DNA of 64,000 bases, taken from contig JAKZZE010000028.1 of assembly GCA_024220505.1 (NCBI GenBank), positions 62,001 to 126,000 on the forward strand, written 5' to 3'. Within the stretch, counting starts at the first letter, position 1, and every line of letters starts with the position of its first letter. The notes under the pieces were generated by a model that was not told the origin of the DNA, ran no database searches, and saw only the letters and a list, made by a program, of their open reading frames with translations. Shown in pieces: positions 1-12,830 of the stretch. The translations under genes and the position numbers were made by a program. This stretch comes from Rhizopus arrhizus. Lineage: Eukaryota; Mucoromycota; Mucoromycetes; Mucorales; Rhizopodaceae.

Positions 1-190
1 CATTCAAGTTTCAACTCAAAGTCTTACAAGGTGTAAAATAGCTCATTTTTAAGCTTTACCTAAATCCTGTGACGGGTTTATTTATGACTCAAGACTTGTC
101 TTGTCTTTTTTTTTTTTTTTTTTTTTCTTCTTCTTCTTTGCCTATTTGGCCTTTCTCTTCTTTATTTTATTTCTTTTTCTTATTTAAAAA

Positions 191-1387
191 ATGGAAGAAA
201 AACAAATCATATCAACCAATGTATTGTTATTAAATGAAAACAATATACTCCTTCCAAAAATCGAACAAAAATCTACTTTTCGAAAGCAATTGGATGACCT
301 TATCTTTGGCTCGGTATGACATTGAAAGAAATAAATGTATGGGAGACTAATAGTATAGCAAAGGTGGCAGGTATGGTTGGTAAAGTGGTTGAATACCCAT
401 TCGATACAATCAAAGTTAGACTACAAACCCAACCTTTGGATCAACCTTACTTTTCTGGTCCATGGGACTGCTTTAAAAGTATAATGAAGCAAGAGGGTTT
501 TAGAGGATTATTTACAGTAAGATTAATAGATAAAACACAATGATTGATGTGAATAACGATATATATAAAAAAGGGAATGTCCTCACCACTTGTTGGCTCC
601 ATGATTGAAAATGCTGCATTATTTGTGGGTTATCGACAGATACAAAGATTAATTAGAGAATACTCGACAAGCATAGAAGAACTTGATAAACAAAAGAATA
701 TACCAGAAGAAGATTTGCCACCTTTACAAATGAATCAATTAGTTTTAGCAGGTGCTGCATCTGGAGCGATTGCTTCGTTTGTATTGACACCTGTAGAGTT
801 AATCAAATGTAAATTACAAGTTCAGATTGGAACAACAGCGCAATCTTTAAACCATCAATTCACTGGACCATTTCATGTTATGCGACACGTTATGCAAACA
901 CACGGTCTTACTGGTTTCTATAGAGGATTTTTGGCTACTTTATTAAGAGAAGCAGGAGGTGGAGCATTCTGGTTTGGTACTTACGAATTTGCTTGTGCAC
1001 AATTTGTCAAGAAACATCAAGCTGAAACAGACAAACCTTTTCTCAAAAAGGATTTGTCTCCTATAGAATTAATGATCAGTGGTGGTTTAGGTGGTATGGC
1101 ATACAATGCCTCACTCTTTCCAGTCGATGTTATCAAATCACAAATGCAAACTGATGAGCAATTATTGTCTTCTTCAGGACAACGTACATTTAGTCAGACA
1201 GCCAAAGAGATTTATTCAGCAGGCGGATACAAAGCATTCTACAGAGGCTGTGGTATTACAGTTGCACGTAGCGCACCAACCTCAGCTATCATTTTCTTGA
1301 CTTATGTAAGTTTAATCATCTTTTAAGTCTTATCTACATACTAATCCATGCCTTTAGGAACTTTTGAATCGACAATTTGGAAGTTAG
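191..1387 (+). CDS. ORT1: Mitochondrial ornithine carrier (ORT1/ARG11 type)
   Basis: Mitochondrial carrier family protein that would exchange ornithine across the inner mitochondrial membrane for arginine biosynthesis. I read four exons: 191-313, 364-516, 574-1305 and 1358-1387 (344 residues). All joins keep frame and have GT-AG ends; the last intron has a CTAAT branch-like site. The sequence shows three carrier repeats with signatures EYPFDTIKVRLQTQ, LTPVELIKCKLQVQ and a degenerate FPVDVIKSQMQT. It also has the SSPLVGSMIENAALFVGY stretch and the GGGAFWFGTYE segment typical of fungal ornithine carriers. The ATG at 191 is chosen because it opens exon 1 directly into the LDDLIFGS segment before the first repeat. 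Substrate is inferred from family resemblance; basic amino-acid carriers of the same branch are the alternative. Confidence 0.85.
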
Positions 1388-1685
1388 ACTATTTCAATTT
1401 CCGCTTTATCTGATCGTCATTCACCCTTCCTATTTTGCCATCTTCTTTTCCCCTTTATCACCCAATTTATATATAAAAAAGGCGGAGTCGTTTTTTATAA
1501 TTTCAAATACAATATATACCATACTATGCCAACATGAGTAATATTATCAAGTTAAAGCAATTACTTTACAGTTGAACATGTGTTCATACACAAAAAAAAA
1601 TTCAATGTATAAAATCTGCGACGTTACCAATTTTTTTTTAGTTTTCTTTGTGACGTCTTCCCTTTTTTCCACCTTATCATAAATA
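1388..1685. other. Spacer after the carrier gene
   Basis: AT-rich 3' flank of the carrier gene, running up to the TA dinucleotide where the Tc1-like element inserted. I see no gene in it. Confidence 0.6.
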
Positions 1686-1847
1686 TTGTATTTTTCAGCA
1701 ATTAAGAGACAGTCTCAGAGAAAATAAGAGAAAATTATTGGATAAAATAAGAGAAAATTTTAGATCAATTAAGAGAAAACTGACCAATAAATAAGAGAAA
1801 AACTCAGGAAAAATTAAGAGAAAAAAAAAGGGCAATTAGTAGAAAGC
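1686..1847 (+). repeat. Left terminal inverted repeat, 162 bp, with six internal TAAGAGA motifs
   Basis: Reads as the exact reverse complement of 3277-3438. It contains six TAAGAGA motifs starting at 1703, 1725, 1748, 1770, 1792 and 1815, spaced 22, 23, 22, 22 and 23 bp. That is about two helical turns each, as expected for an ordered array of protein-binding sites. Confidence 0.93.
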
Positions 1848-1867
1848 TTATTTATGCTTTAATCTCA

Positions 1868-3250
1868 TTATAAGTTTTTCTCCAGTGCTAAGCACTTTTC
1901 AAAGAATCCGAGGGAATGGTGGATCCAGCCTTGGCAGTCTTTCTTGGTTACCTTGGAGCAGGCATCCATGATTCTGGGTGTGAGTGTCTCACCAGTTTCA
2001 AAAGGCTTTCTTTTGACACCATACTTCACCTTCGACCAGAATAGCTCAATTGGGTTTAGGAATGGTGAGTATGGTGGAAGATATACACACTTATAGCCTC
2101 TGCTTTCTATCAGATTTCTTACTGTAGCTGGCTTATGTATGGGAGCATTGTCCATTACCAAGTAAAAGCCCCTCATATTGTTTCGGTCAAGAACATCCAT
2201 CACATTACTCAAGTAATTTAGATAATGCTCAGCCCTTGTTCCAACTTTGGCTGTTGTTGTAACAACTTTACCATCTATTCTTCTCTTCTTAGCTCCCGAA
2301 ACCATTATTGGCTTTCTCAAAGAAATGTCAATAATGCCGGCACTTGAGATGGCACCAAGGATGGTTATTGTAGTGCCTTTTGAAGCAGGGACAGTTGTCT
2401 TAGCAGGTGCTCCCTTCTTAGACCAGCCACGAGTGCGTGTCATGTGTAGATTGAATCCTGCTTCATCCAAAAATACGCAGTTGTTCTCAAAGTCCATTTC
2501 TTTATCAGCTAGCCATTGAAGGATGGTCTCCTTTCTCTTCTTCAAAGTTTCTTCTGAATTTCTAGCAACTGAAATCTTCTCCAACTTCTTCATAGATAGT
2601 GCACAGCTGGTCCTAAGATGTCTATATACTGCAGATGGGCTTACAGAGAGACTTGGAAACTCTATGAGCAACAACTCGTGTATTCCAGCTACAGTTGTAG
2701 TTGAATGCTCATCAACAAGGTCGATAATAAACTTTGAGTGCTTCTCAGTAAGCTCAGAGACAGTTCCCATTCTGCGTCCTCTTTTCTTCTGTTGAGGTAC
2801 CTCCCCAGTTTTCTGCCACTGCGATTTGAAACGGTAGGCTGATTTTTCATTTATTCCTGTCCTTAAAGCTGCATCCTTTATAGGTACCTGTTCAACTAAC
2901 AGAGCAATAAGCTTGTTAATATCCTGCTGAGTGTATACACGTCTAGCATTGCTAGCATCGTCTTTTTTTTCAGTCAGATCTCTGAGAGGCTTCTCTTCAT
3001 TCAAATCACTCTCACTACGCTGCACATCAGCTTCCTTTTCCTCCTCGTCCGAGCTATTACTGGCCTCATCGTCCTCGTGCTCTTTCTTCAGCTCCATCGT
3101 CGCATCTTCATCTAACTCCATGGCTGATGCAGTGATGTTATACTCCCATTTCTTTCTCATCATCGACATTACACTGACAATAATCTCGGGTACAGCTTCA
3201 ATATCTTCGTCGTGTAGAGAGATCTCGTTCATATCATAGTCAATATCCAT
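1868..3250 (-). CDS. Tc1-like transposase (DD34E)
   Basis: Single-exon 460-residue transposase that would cut and join the element ends. The N-terminal ~100 residues are acidic, rich in Glu, Asp and Ser. A helix-turn-helix region follows at about 105-150, then a basic KKRGRR stretch near 155-160 and a second HTH-like region near 185-212. Catalytic residues are visible: D262 in FLDEAGFN, D367 in VMDNAPIH and E402 in LNPIELFW. D367 and E402 are separated by 34 residues, the Tc1-type spacing. The ATG at 3250 lies just inside the right inverted repeat. The typical Tc1 protein is nearer 340 residues, so the acidic N-terminal extension is the unusual part. No stop or frameshift is seen. Confidence 0.93.
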   Translation of the reverse strand: MDIDYDMNEISLHDEDIEAVPEIIVSVMSMMRKKWEYNITASAMELDEDATMELKKEHEDDEASNSSDEEEKEADVQRSESDLNEEKPLRDLTEKKDDASNARRVYTQQDINKLIALLVEQVPIKDAALRTGINEKSAYRFKSQWQKTGEVPQQKKRGRRMGTVSELTEKHSKFIIDLVDEHSTTTVAGIHELLLIEFPSLSVSPSAVYRHLRTSCALSMKKLEKISVARNSEETLKKRKETILQWLADKEMDFENNCVFLDEAGFNLHMTRTRGWSKKGAPAKTTVPASKGTTITILGAISSAGIIDISLRKPIMVSGAKKRRIDGKVVTTTAKVGTRAEHYLNYLSNVMDVLDRNNMRGFYLVMDNAPIHKPATVRNLIESRGYKCVYLPPYSPFLNPIELFWSKVKYGVKRKPFETGETLTPRIMDACSKVTKKDCQGWIHHSLGFFEKCLALEKNL

Positions 3251-3276
3251 TTTTTGTTAATAATTGTGAGAAAAGT

Positions 3277-3438
3277 GCTTTCTACTAATTGCCCTTTTTT
3301 TTTCTCTTAATTTTTCCTGAGTTTTTCTCTTATTTATTGGTCAGTTTTCTCTTAATTGATCTAAAATTTTCTCTTATTTTATCCAATAATTTTCTCTTAT
3401 TTTCTCTGAGACTGTCTCTTAATTGCTGAAAAATACAA
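3277..3438 (-). repeat. Right terminal inverted repeat, 162 bp
   Basis: Exact inverted copy of 1686-1847, with the same six phased motifs on the opposite strand. It ends at a TA dinucleotide at 3439-3440. Confidence 0.93.
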
Positions 3439-3441
3439 TAT

Positions 3442-3516
3442 GTCTGATTTACAAGACGGCACAAGAATAAACTCCTCATACATAAAAAAAAAAAAAAAAA
3501 AGTCTGATTTACAAGA
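3442..3516 (+). mobile_element. Tiny 5'-truncated LINE insertion with target duplication
   Basis: A 15-bp direct repeat, GTCTGATTTACAAGA, occurs at 3442-3456 and 3502-3516. Between the copies are 27 bp of LINE 3' end plus an 18-A tract (3457-3501). The 27 bp are identical to 4924-4950, the 3' end of the larger LINE insertion nearby. This is the structure left by target-primed reverse transcription that stopped almost at once. Confidence 0.8.
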
Positions 3517-3746
3517 GGTACAGATCCTGTGAGGCGGAAGCAACCAGGTTTCAGTGATAAAGACCAATGAGAACGACTGGCAGTGACGGAGGAGATCCTC
3601 GGCTGTGGATTCTTGAAGCCCATTGGCATTCCACAAGCCGATTGTGAGCGGTATGGAAGAAGTTGATGATGATGAGAGAGTGGATGGACCATAGGAGCCA
3701 TGAGAATCAGAGGAAACCAAAGAAGGTAGACGCGCTATTTTGGAAA
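3517..3746 (-). pseudogene. LINE ORF2 N-terminal fragment (endonuclease start)
   Basis: Minus-strand reading gives a Ser-rich lead, then IGLWNANGL, about 20 residues, then FITETWLLP. This resembles the first motifs of the apurinic-like endonuclease domain that opens LINE ORF2 proteins. The reading ends at the small LINE insertion and the Tc1 element, so the catalytic and reverse transcriptase regions are absent. The family assignment rests on the two short motifs. The host element may or may not belong to the same LINE family as the tails nearby. Confidence 0.6.
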
Positions 3747-4436
3747 GATGGCATGTCTGATTAATAACATTGTATCTAAAGCTATAACAGACTACATAAA
3801 AAGCGGAAAAAGGAAAGCTAAATTGATGGGCTTCGTAAGAGAGAACGATGAAGTGAAGGAAATCGTCACAACTTGGTTTGAAATATACAATAATTACGAA
3901 GACGCACTACACGATCTTAAAAGAATTTTTAGCAAGATTTATAAGGATATAAATAATAAGTCATGCAAACACAGCAAAGATATTGATTTAGAACCTCTAT
4001 TTGTTCAATCTGTTGCGAACAAATCCCTCATGCAAAATGGTACTAAATTGGCGACGAGTGCTGCTGCGGTAGCTTCCGATGCTTTACTTATTCGCTTAAA
4101 ACTAAATAATACACCAACAATAACCCCAACCACTGCTCCTTCTATCTTAGCCTCGACTGCTCAAAAATCAACAGCAGAAATCAAGTATAACGACTACATT
4201 AATTTCTGTAAAAACAAATCAAAAAATACGGGTTTGATCTTCAGACTGAAATACAGCAGGTTCTTGCATGTAAGAACATCATTTTGTTCAAGGCTCATCA
4301 ATTTGATCAAGAATTGCTAAAACGTATCGATGCTGAAGAACATGCTATCAATATAAAGGCTTCCATTATGAAAGACACTGTCAAAATAGACGACAAAGTT
4401 TATTCAGATTGACCACTATTTTAAGAGAAGTCAACG

Positions 4437-4972
4437 AAAAAACCAATCGAAGAAACACGATCCCGATTGCACAAAATCATGCCAAACACTATTACTGATG
4501 AAAGATGTATGCTGTGTGGCGCAATCGAATCTGATGAACATTTCTTCTGGTCTTGTCCACTTAAACAGCCTATGTGGGATACACTTTCAACTCGTTTCTT
4601 AGAACAGACCCCATGTCTGACTTTTGAAGAAATCTCTCGACCCCACGCAATCTCATCCATAGTGCGTCCGCACTGGCAACTTGATTCTTTCCAAATAATC
4701 GCCTGTGGTGTACTGTGTCTCTGGCGAACTCATTGGAAACATATTTTTGATGGATCGCCCTTTTGGCCAAATGAAGCAGCTGCTAGAGCTACTATGCTCC
4801 TCCGCAGAATGCATCAAGAAAATCTTTATCAGAAAGAATCCCAAGACAATAATCAGATATCACATTAATTTTATACTTTTATTCTATCTATTTAAATGCT
4901 TTCCTACAGTGTACGTCTAAAGGCGGCACAAGAATAAACTCCTCATACATATAAAAAAAAACCAATCGAAGA
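4437..4972 (+). mobile_element. 5'-truncated LINE 3' end, with target-site duplication
   Basis: The direct repeat AACCAATCGAAGA lies at 4441-4453 and 4960-4972; adjacent A residues allow up to 17 bp. The inserted body (4454-4959) holds the end of a LINE ORF2, an 80-bp 3' UTR and a short A tail. Its last 27 bp before the A tail match the tiny insertion at 3457-3483 exactly. Insertion split the nuclease-like gene. Confidence 0.85.
4455..4868 (+). pseudogene. LINE reverse transcriptase C-terminus (zf-RVT domain)
   Basis: C-terminal end of a non-LTR retrotransposon ORF2 protein. A zinc-binding motif CMLC-x7-H-x4-C (DERCMLCGAIESDEHFFWSC) is followed by aromatic residues typical of the zf-RVT domain after the reverse transcriptase (LWRTHWKHIFDG). 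The endonuclease and polymerase parts are missing through 5' truncation, so it is not functional alone. It has no internal stop up to its natural end at 4868, so the insertion is fairly young. Confidence 0.82.
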
Positions 4973-5670
4973 GATCTCAAAATACAGTTGACAAGTTATA
5001 TGAAAGGGCATCTGAAGATGATGGCAAATTAATCAAAGTGTTCATCAATCTCTTAAGCAAATTGCCAAATTTCGAAAGACTTGAGGCTATCGGAGAACTT
5101 GAATTAACAATAAACTTTTTGGATCCCATTTTCTCCCCTCTTTTCCACGACCCTACTATAAACAAGTATTTCATTTGGCTAAACAGTCAAGATGAAAACA
5201 CGGGTGGTTTGAGGCCGGACGGAGTAATGATCAGCGTCCCGAAAAAAGCAGAAAGCATAATCTTAGGATATTGTGAAGTGAAGCCGCAAGATGTAGAAAC
5301 AAATGCTGAGTTGGCGTTTGCTGATTTGGTCAGGTTGTCGACTTTTTCCCGTGATCTGATGTTAAGAAAAGAAAACAAAAAAGCTATCTCGATACAGGCA
5401 ATTGGCTATAGAGTTATTGTCTACTTTGTTGAAGAAACTTTCCTGGGTGTCACGACTATGTCTGAAATCTTATCATTCGATGTACCTAGTACAATCTGTA
5501 GTATTGCGGATTTGATTAATAAGATGGATCAATTGAAAAGAGTTCGACATGTACTTGATACAGAGTGCCAATCCCGATATAAATATCCAAGACCTTTAAC
5601 AGACGATACGAAAGTTGATGTCAACCCAAAGCGTCGAAAGTCAAGAACACCCTCTTTCTCCTTACTTTAA

Positions 5671-6131
5671 ACCTTGTCATTCTCTCTCAATTTTTTAAAA
5701 TGAATAAAATTCTATGATATCCTAGTGCAATCAGTTAGAAGTTTGATTACTAAATACACTATTAAAAAGTGGAACTCTGTCACATAAAATGTGGAGTTTG
5801 ACGGAGAAAAAATATAAAAGTTTCTCATATTGTTAATGATATCATAACAACCTTTCCACTTGAGATTGAGGCGCTTTCCAGGAAATTGAGATTAAAGAGT
5901 TATTGTAGAAAAATTATCTTTTTCTATTTTACCATCAAGTCTATCACTAACTTGATCGTTCATGAAAAAGAACAAAGGCAGTTTATCTATTTAAAGTAAG
6001 AGGAGGGTATGCTGATCCTAAAAGCTATTGCAGTCTTCTGTGTCCTGCATAGTAGTGCATATGATTTAATAAACGAAATTAATACTTGCAGTGGTACAGC
6101 TTTGACAGGAAACACAGCCAAAGAAAAGTGA
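5671..6131. other. Spacer between pseudogene and transposase relic
   Basis: AT-rich. A pair of similar short segments (GTGGAACTCTGTCAC near 5771 and GTGGAGTTTGACGG near 5801) may be transposon-end debris. No gene is seen. Confidence 0.4.
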
Positions 6132-6480
6132 ATGATAACTCGAAAATGCCTGTTTCCTAAACATCCAACATTCTTGATCGAACTCTTTGACAACAACCCT
6201 TCAATAATACTTGAAGAAGCATTTCCTGACCTCGAAGCTTTGATTAGTGAACCTTGTGGGCATATTCGAGAGAAGTATACCTTGTCTTTAAAACGAGCAA
6301 CCAATAATACTGTAGAACGAGATACTATCAAAACAATTCAACTTTGTTTTTATATTATCACTCAATAGAAAGCGGCAGGCATCAACTACCAAAGTGATTG
6401 TGTATTTGTTGACGAAGCTGGTTCTCATACTCAAATAACTGGGGGTCGAACAGCAGAAACCGCAAGAGGCTATCCTTTCA
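6132..6480 (+). pseudogene. Decayed Tc1/IS630-like transposase fragment
   Basis: In one frame to 6365, then after a stop in another, the reading resembles the middle of a fungal Tc1-like transposase. FLIELFDNNPS leads to LSLKRATNN, then CVFVDEAGSHTQITGGRT, which matches the first catalytic aspartate block (compare VFLDEAGFN in the intact element at 1868-3250). The second aspartate, the glutamate and the C-terminus are absent. It is not close to the intact element and represents another family. Short GTCTCAC/GTCCCAC motifs at 6500-6570 may be remains of its end. Confidence 0.65.
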
Positions 6481-7040
6481 GGTTTCCCATCTCCATATTA
6501 GTGTCTCACTTTAACAACAATGTCTCATTTTCATATTACTGTCCGATATTCAAAGTGGGTGTCCCACTTCAATTTTAAAATGGCCAAAAAATTTTTTTAT
6601 TGACCCAACCTATTTTCTTTAACTGTAACAAAGCAAAATAAAATAAAAGTCAAAAGGTAAAAATATTTATAGAAGCTGGGCGAATTTATTTTGAAGAACC
6701 TGGGAAATTTAACTTCAAACTATTGACCCATTTTTTTTTTTTTTTTTTTTTTTTCAAAAAGGTGGGTGGAGTTTATGAGACTGGAAGCACAGTACTTGGC
6801 ATGGACAAATATTCTCGGCCAAACTGACGAAAAGAATCGAGCTTGTGACATTTATTTTTGTTTAAGCATGATATTCTATTTATTTATGGTCCATTTGAGC
6901 GCTAAAATATACAACAAATAAGTGTCCGCCCGGATCAGTTCAATCCGTTTGGAAGTGAGTGCTAAGAAAACCCCCCCCCCTTCTGGTTCAAGGGTAAAAA
7001 ATGAGAAAGGCAAGTAGGATGCATAGAGAGACATACGAAG
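6481..7040. other. Spacer with poly-T tract
   Basis: Contains a poly-T run near 6731-6754, a C-run near 6971-6980 and a short palindrome AAGTGGG-TGT-CCCACTT near 6556. No gene is seen. Confidence 0.4.
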
Positions 7041-7256
7041 TTAGTTGAATTGTCTCAGCCATTCAATTAGTTTTTGGCCATGAGGTGTCTTGAATGAAAT
7101 GGTTGTATCGTGTTGTAGTTGATCTAATTCATGGAGGATAGAATATATAATAGGCCATCGCCAGGTCCAAGACAAAGCAGTACTAGAGGGAACAAATGCG
7201 CGTGTCGGAAGCATATTCAAAAGGAAATATATAGGATCGGCTATTGTTTCAGGCAT
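7041..7256 (-). pseudogene. Possible retroelement-derived ORF fragment
   Basis: A 71-codon open frame with aromatic-rich content (SWTWRWPIIYSILHELDQLQH) that reads like protein rather than random AT-rich sequence. It has no start-proximal promoter and no continuation. The style resembles C-terminal parts of Mucorales LINE proteins, but I cannot assign it. Confidence 0.25.
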
Positions 7257-8891
7257 ACAGAGTCGGCGATGCGTATTGAGGCAGACATTCGTTTTTTGCT
7301 AAACGAAGTTTATTTTTTTTAAACCGACAAAATTTACCAGCCCCACTGTAATACATAACAACAAATTACAAGTGTATTATTATTTAGCCAAATGATGTTG
7401 CTAATTGAAAATAATAAGCCAATCAATTAAAATTAACGTGCGCTATTTATCGTGTTACTATATAGTCTATTGGTTTCTTTTTAATGTTTAGTAAAACTCA
7501 GCACAGTGTACAGTGCCTTCAACTCCAAATGACGTTTTTTTAAATAGTGAGATGGAATTACCTCCACATATAAACTCTTTCTGATACCTTACAAATACAG
7601 CAAGTCAGTTCCTTTGAAGTCAAACTATCTTTGTCGTATCAGTTTTATATTCTCTTCTCAAGAAAACTCTTTACTGCTTTTTATTGCTTGATCTACAATA
7701 CAAGATCTGGTGCCTGCTTACTATAAGTAAACCAAATTTAACAACTTTAACACAAATCTTTGATTTCAAATTCTTTTATACTTTAAAAAAAGTCAAATTT
7801 GCTTTTAAACTCTTAAAATCATGTAACAAAGGGATTAAATATTATAAAAAATTACAATGGTAAATCAAACCTTTAAGGTTTATTGTATGTATCATTAAGA
7901 ATAAAGATATCAACCATTTAAAGGGTCCTATCTCTGAATCAATCGTGATATTACAAAAGTAATTAAAACTGAGACCCAAATTTAAATCCGTTAGCATTGG
8001 AACAAACTTCTATTATTACTGACTTTTTATTTTACTGGCATAATTAAGTCTGCAATTCTTTTAAGAACAAAGATTTATGCCCAACAAAGCTCCCAGATGA
8101 AAACTGTACCGATAGTATATTAAACTGTAAATATCTATGGCATATTGCTTTCTGTTTGAGGGGGTAAAGAAGACCGTCTATCTTCCAACATGAAATTTCC
8201 GTAGTAGATACGGCTTCATTTTCACAGGTGATTTAGATATTTACAAAATAAGATGATTAATATTAAATTTTGATATGTCTTGCAGACAATTCTTACAATA
8301 CTTTGTTTTGTCTGAAAATTACTTTTTTTAATCTGAAATTAAGTTTTATTTTGTCCGAATTTAGTGAAACTGTACAAATATAACGCACATGAATTGACAA
8401 TGAAAACAATAAACCAAAAGAATATTGTACTGTATTTTAAACCGAAATTTTGTTACAGAAGTTAGCATGAATTAAGTGAGTGTTGGGTTATAAATAAATT
8501 ATTCAATCATGCAAATAAATGACATAGAAGTCCTCTTTCATCTTTTCATTCTTGGAAATACAAAAAAAAAAACCACGCCATTCTAAATACAGGCGCGACT
8601 TATCTTGTATATCTTTAAATCAATAATGAAAAGAGTGAAAGTAAAAAAGGGGTCGGAGTGCCGTACATAAAACAGCCCACATCATGTTCCCATATGATTT
8701 CACTCTTACTGCCACAAGTCACAGTTCATGTATAAACCCATATCATGTTTCACATTCTCTTTCTTCTTTTTTTTTTTTCTTCTTTTCTTTTCTTATTTCT
8801 TTAAACTTAACATGTAATTATTCAAAGTAATAAAGGTATACGGCTTGCAGTAACACTTTTTTTTTTTAGCTTTTTTTTTTTCTTTTCGTAA
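7257..8891. other. Long spacer and phosphofructokinase promoter
   Basis: About 1.6 kb of AT-rich sequence with no supportable gene. The last 150 bp before the phosphofructokinase ATG carry T- and CT-rich tracts (8757-8798 and 8857-8886), as other promoters in this window do. Confidence 0.5.
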
Positions 8892-11876
<2,985 letters not shown>

Positions 11877-12830
11877 ATATTGTTTCCAGAGACCTCTTCT
11901 CGTTTTGACAAATATTGACATATCTTGATTATATATTTTTTTTTCATAAACCTCTTCATAATAAACTCAAATTAGTCTTTTCCCTATAACTGGTAAACAA
12001 TACTGTCAATACATATTTTTGCTATCAAAATAACATTAGTATGAAGTATAGCTCAATGTATTATACAAAAGAGACCAATCTTTTCTGATAAACCAAGTTT
12101 GGAAGATTAATCATAATTGCTTCTTTAAACTAAGGAATTGCAAAGTACTCATCTGTGTGGTATCTAAAATCTTACAAACAAATATTTAAATTTTTACTGA
12201 TTTACATTCTAATGAGATAAATTGAATACGATTTCACAATACATGGTTTTCGGGTTGTCAAAATAAAACGTGTATTAATCGAACACTTGGTTGTTCTTTT
12301 TTATTTTAATACCCAAATAAATACTTGTAAACCTTTTTGCAGCTATTTCTAGTAAAATAAAAACATTAGCAATAAATTACAGATCAGACCAAATTAGCTT
12401 TAGAAAATGAATGACTAAATGGCAAAGATATTGTAAGCAGAATACTATACGACTACTTTTTAATGTTAATAATAATCATAAATACAATAACACAGAAAAG
12501 GGTTATGTTGTAAAGAAATAAAGACAGTAAAGTATATTTCAGCAATAGACACTACTTGAGCTTATTGTTTTATTTTCTTCAGAAATAACAAATTCTACAG
12601 CACACAATAAAACCAAGCATCAATCGCATGAATTTCAAGTACCTTTTTACAGAGCAAGTGCGCTATATTAAATTTAGTTAGAATTGTAATAAACGAAGAT
12701 AGAAAGAAATAAAAAAGTACCAAAACGATAATTGCTTTGTGATACTTTTTATTCTTAGTTTACTACATTTTTTACTTGGAATTTATTTTTATTCAAACTT
12801 TACTAAATACTACTTTTGATTCTTGGTAAT
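11877..12830. other. Spacer upstream of Ty3-type element
   Basis: AT-rich 950 bp. It may include a decayed 5' LTR, but I could not define one. No gene is seen. Confidence 0.4.

Larger units (their letters stand above)
1686..3438 (-). mobile_element. Intact Tc1/mariner-like DNA transposon, 1753 bp
   Basis: Element bounded by perfect 162-bp terminal inverted repeats (1686-1847 and 3277-3438). Each end abuts a TA dinucleotide (1684-1685 and 3439-3440), the expected target duplication of Tc1/mariner elements. One uninterrupted transposase gene fills the interior on the minus strand. Identical repeats, an open transposase frame and an intact TA duplication suggest a young and possibly active copy. 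The right end adjoins LINE-derived sequence. Confidence 0.93.
3748..5670 (+). pseudogene. Lineage-specific nuclease-like gene, broken by frameshifts and a LINE insertion
   Basis: The 5' part (from 3748) and the 3' part (4973-5670) read as one gene interrupted by the LINE insertion at 4454-4959. With one copy of the target duplication removed, one frame stays open across the junction. Other damage is a frame change at an A-run near 4220 and a stop near 4411. The 3' part has GGLRPDGVMIS followed about 20 residues later by GYCEVK. That D...ExK pattern is compatible with a PD-(D/E)XK nuclease core. A basic PKRRKSR tail near the C-terminus may be a nuclear signal. I recall similar uncharacterised proteins as large families in Mucorales; this is unverified. 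No function is established. Confidence 0.5.

Noticed and set aside
12721..12749. Short similarity to 15910-15945 as possible LTR ends
   Set aside because: Only about 12 bp plus a nearby 9-mer match, with different spacing, in AT-rich sequence. No TG...CA ends or duplication could be set.
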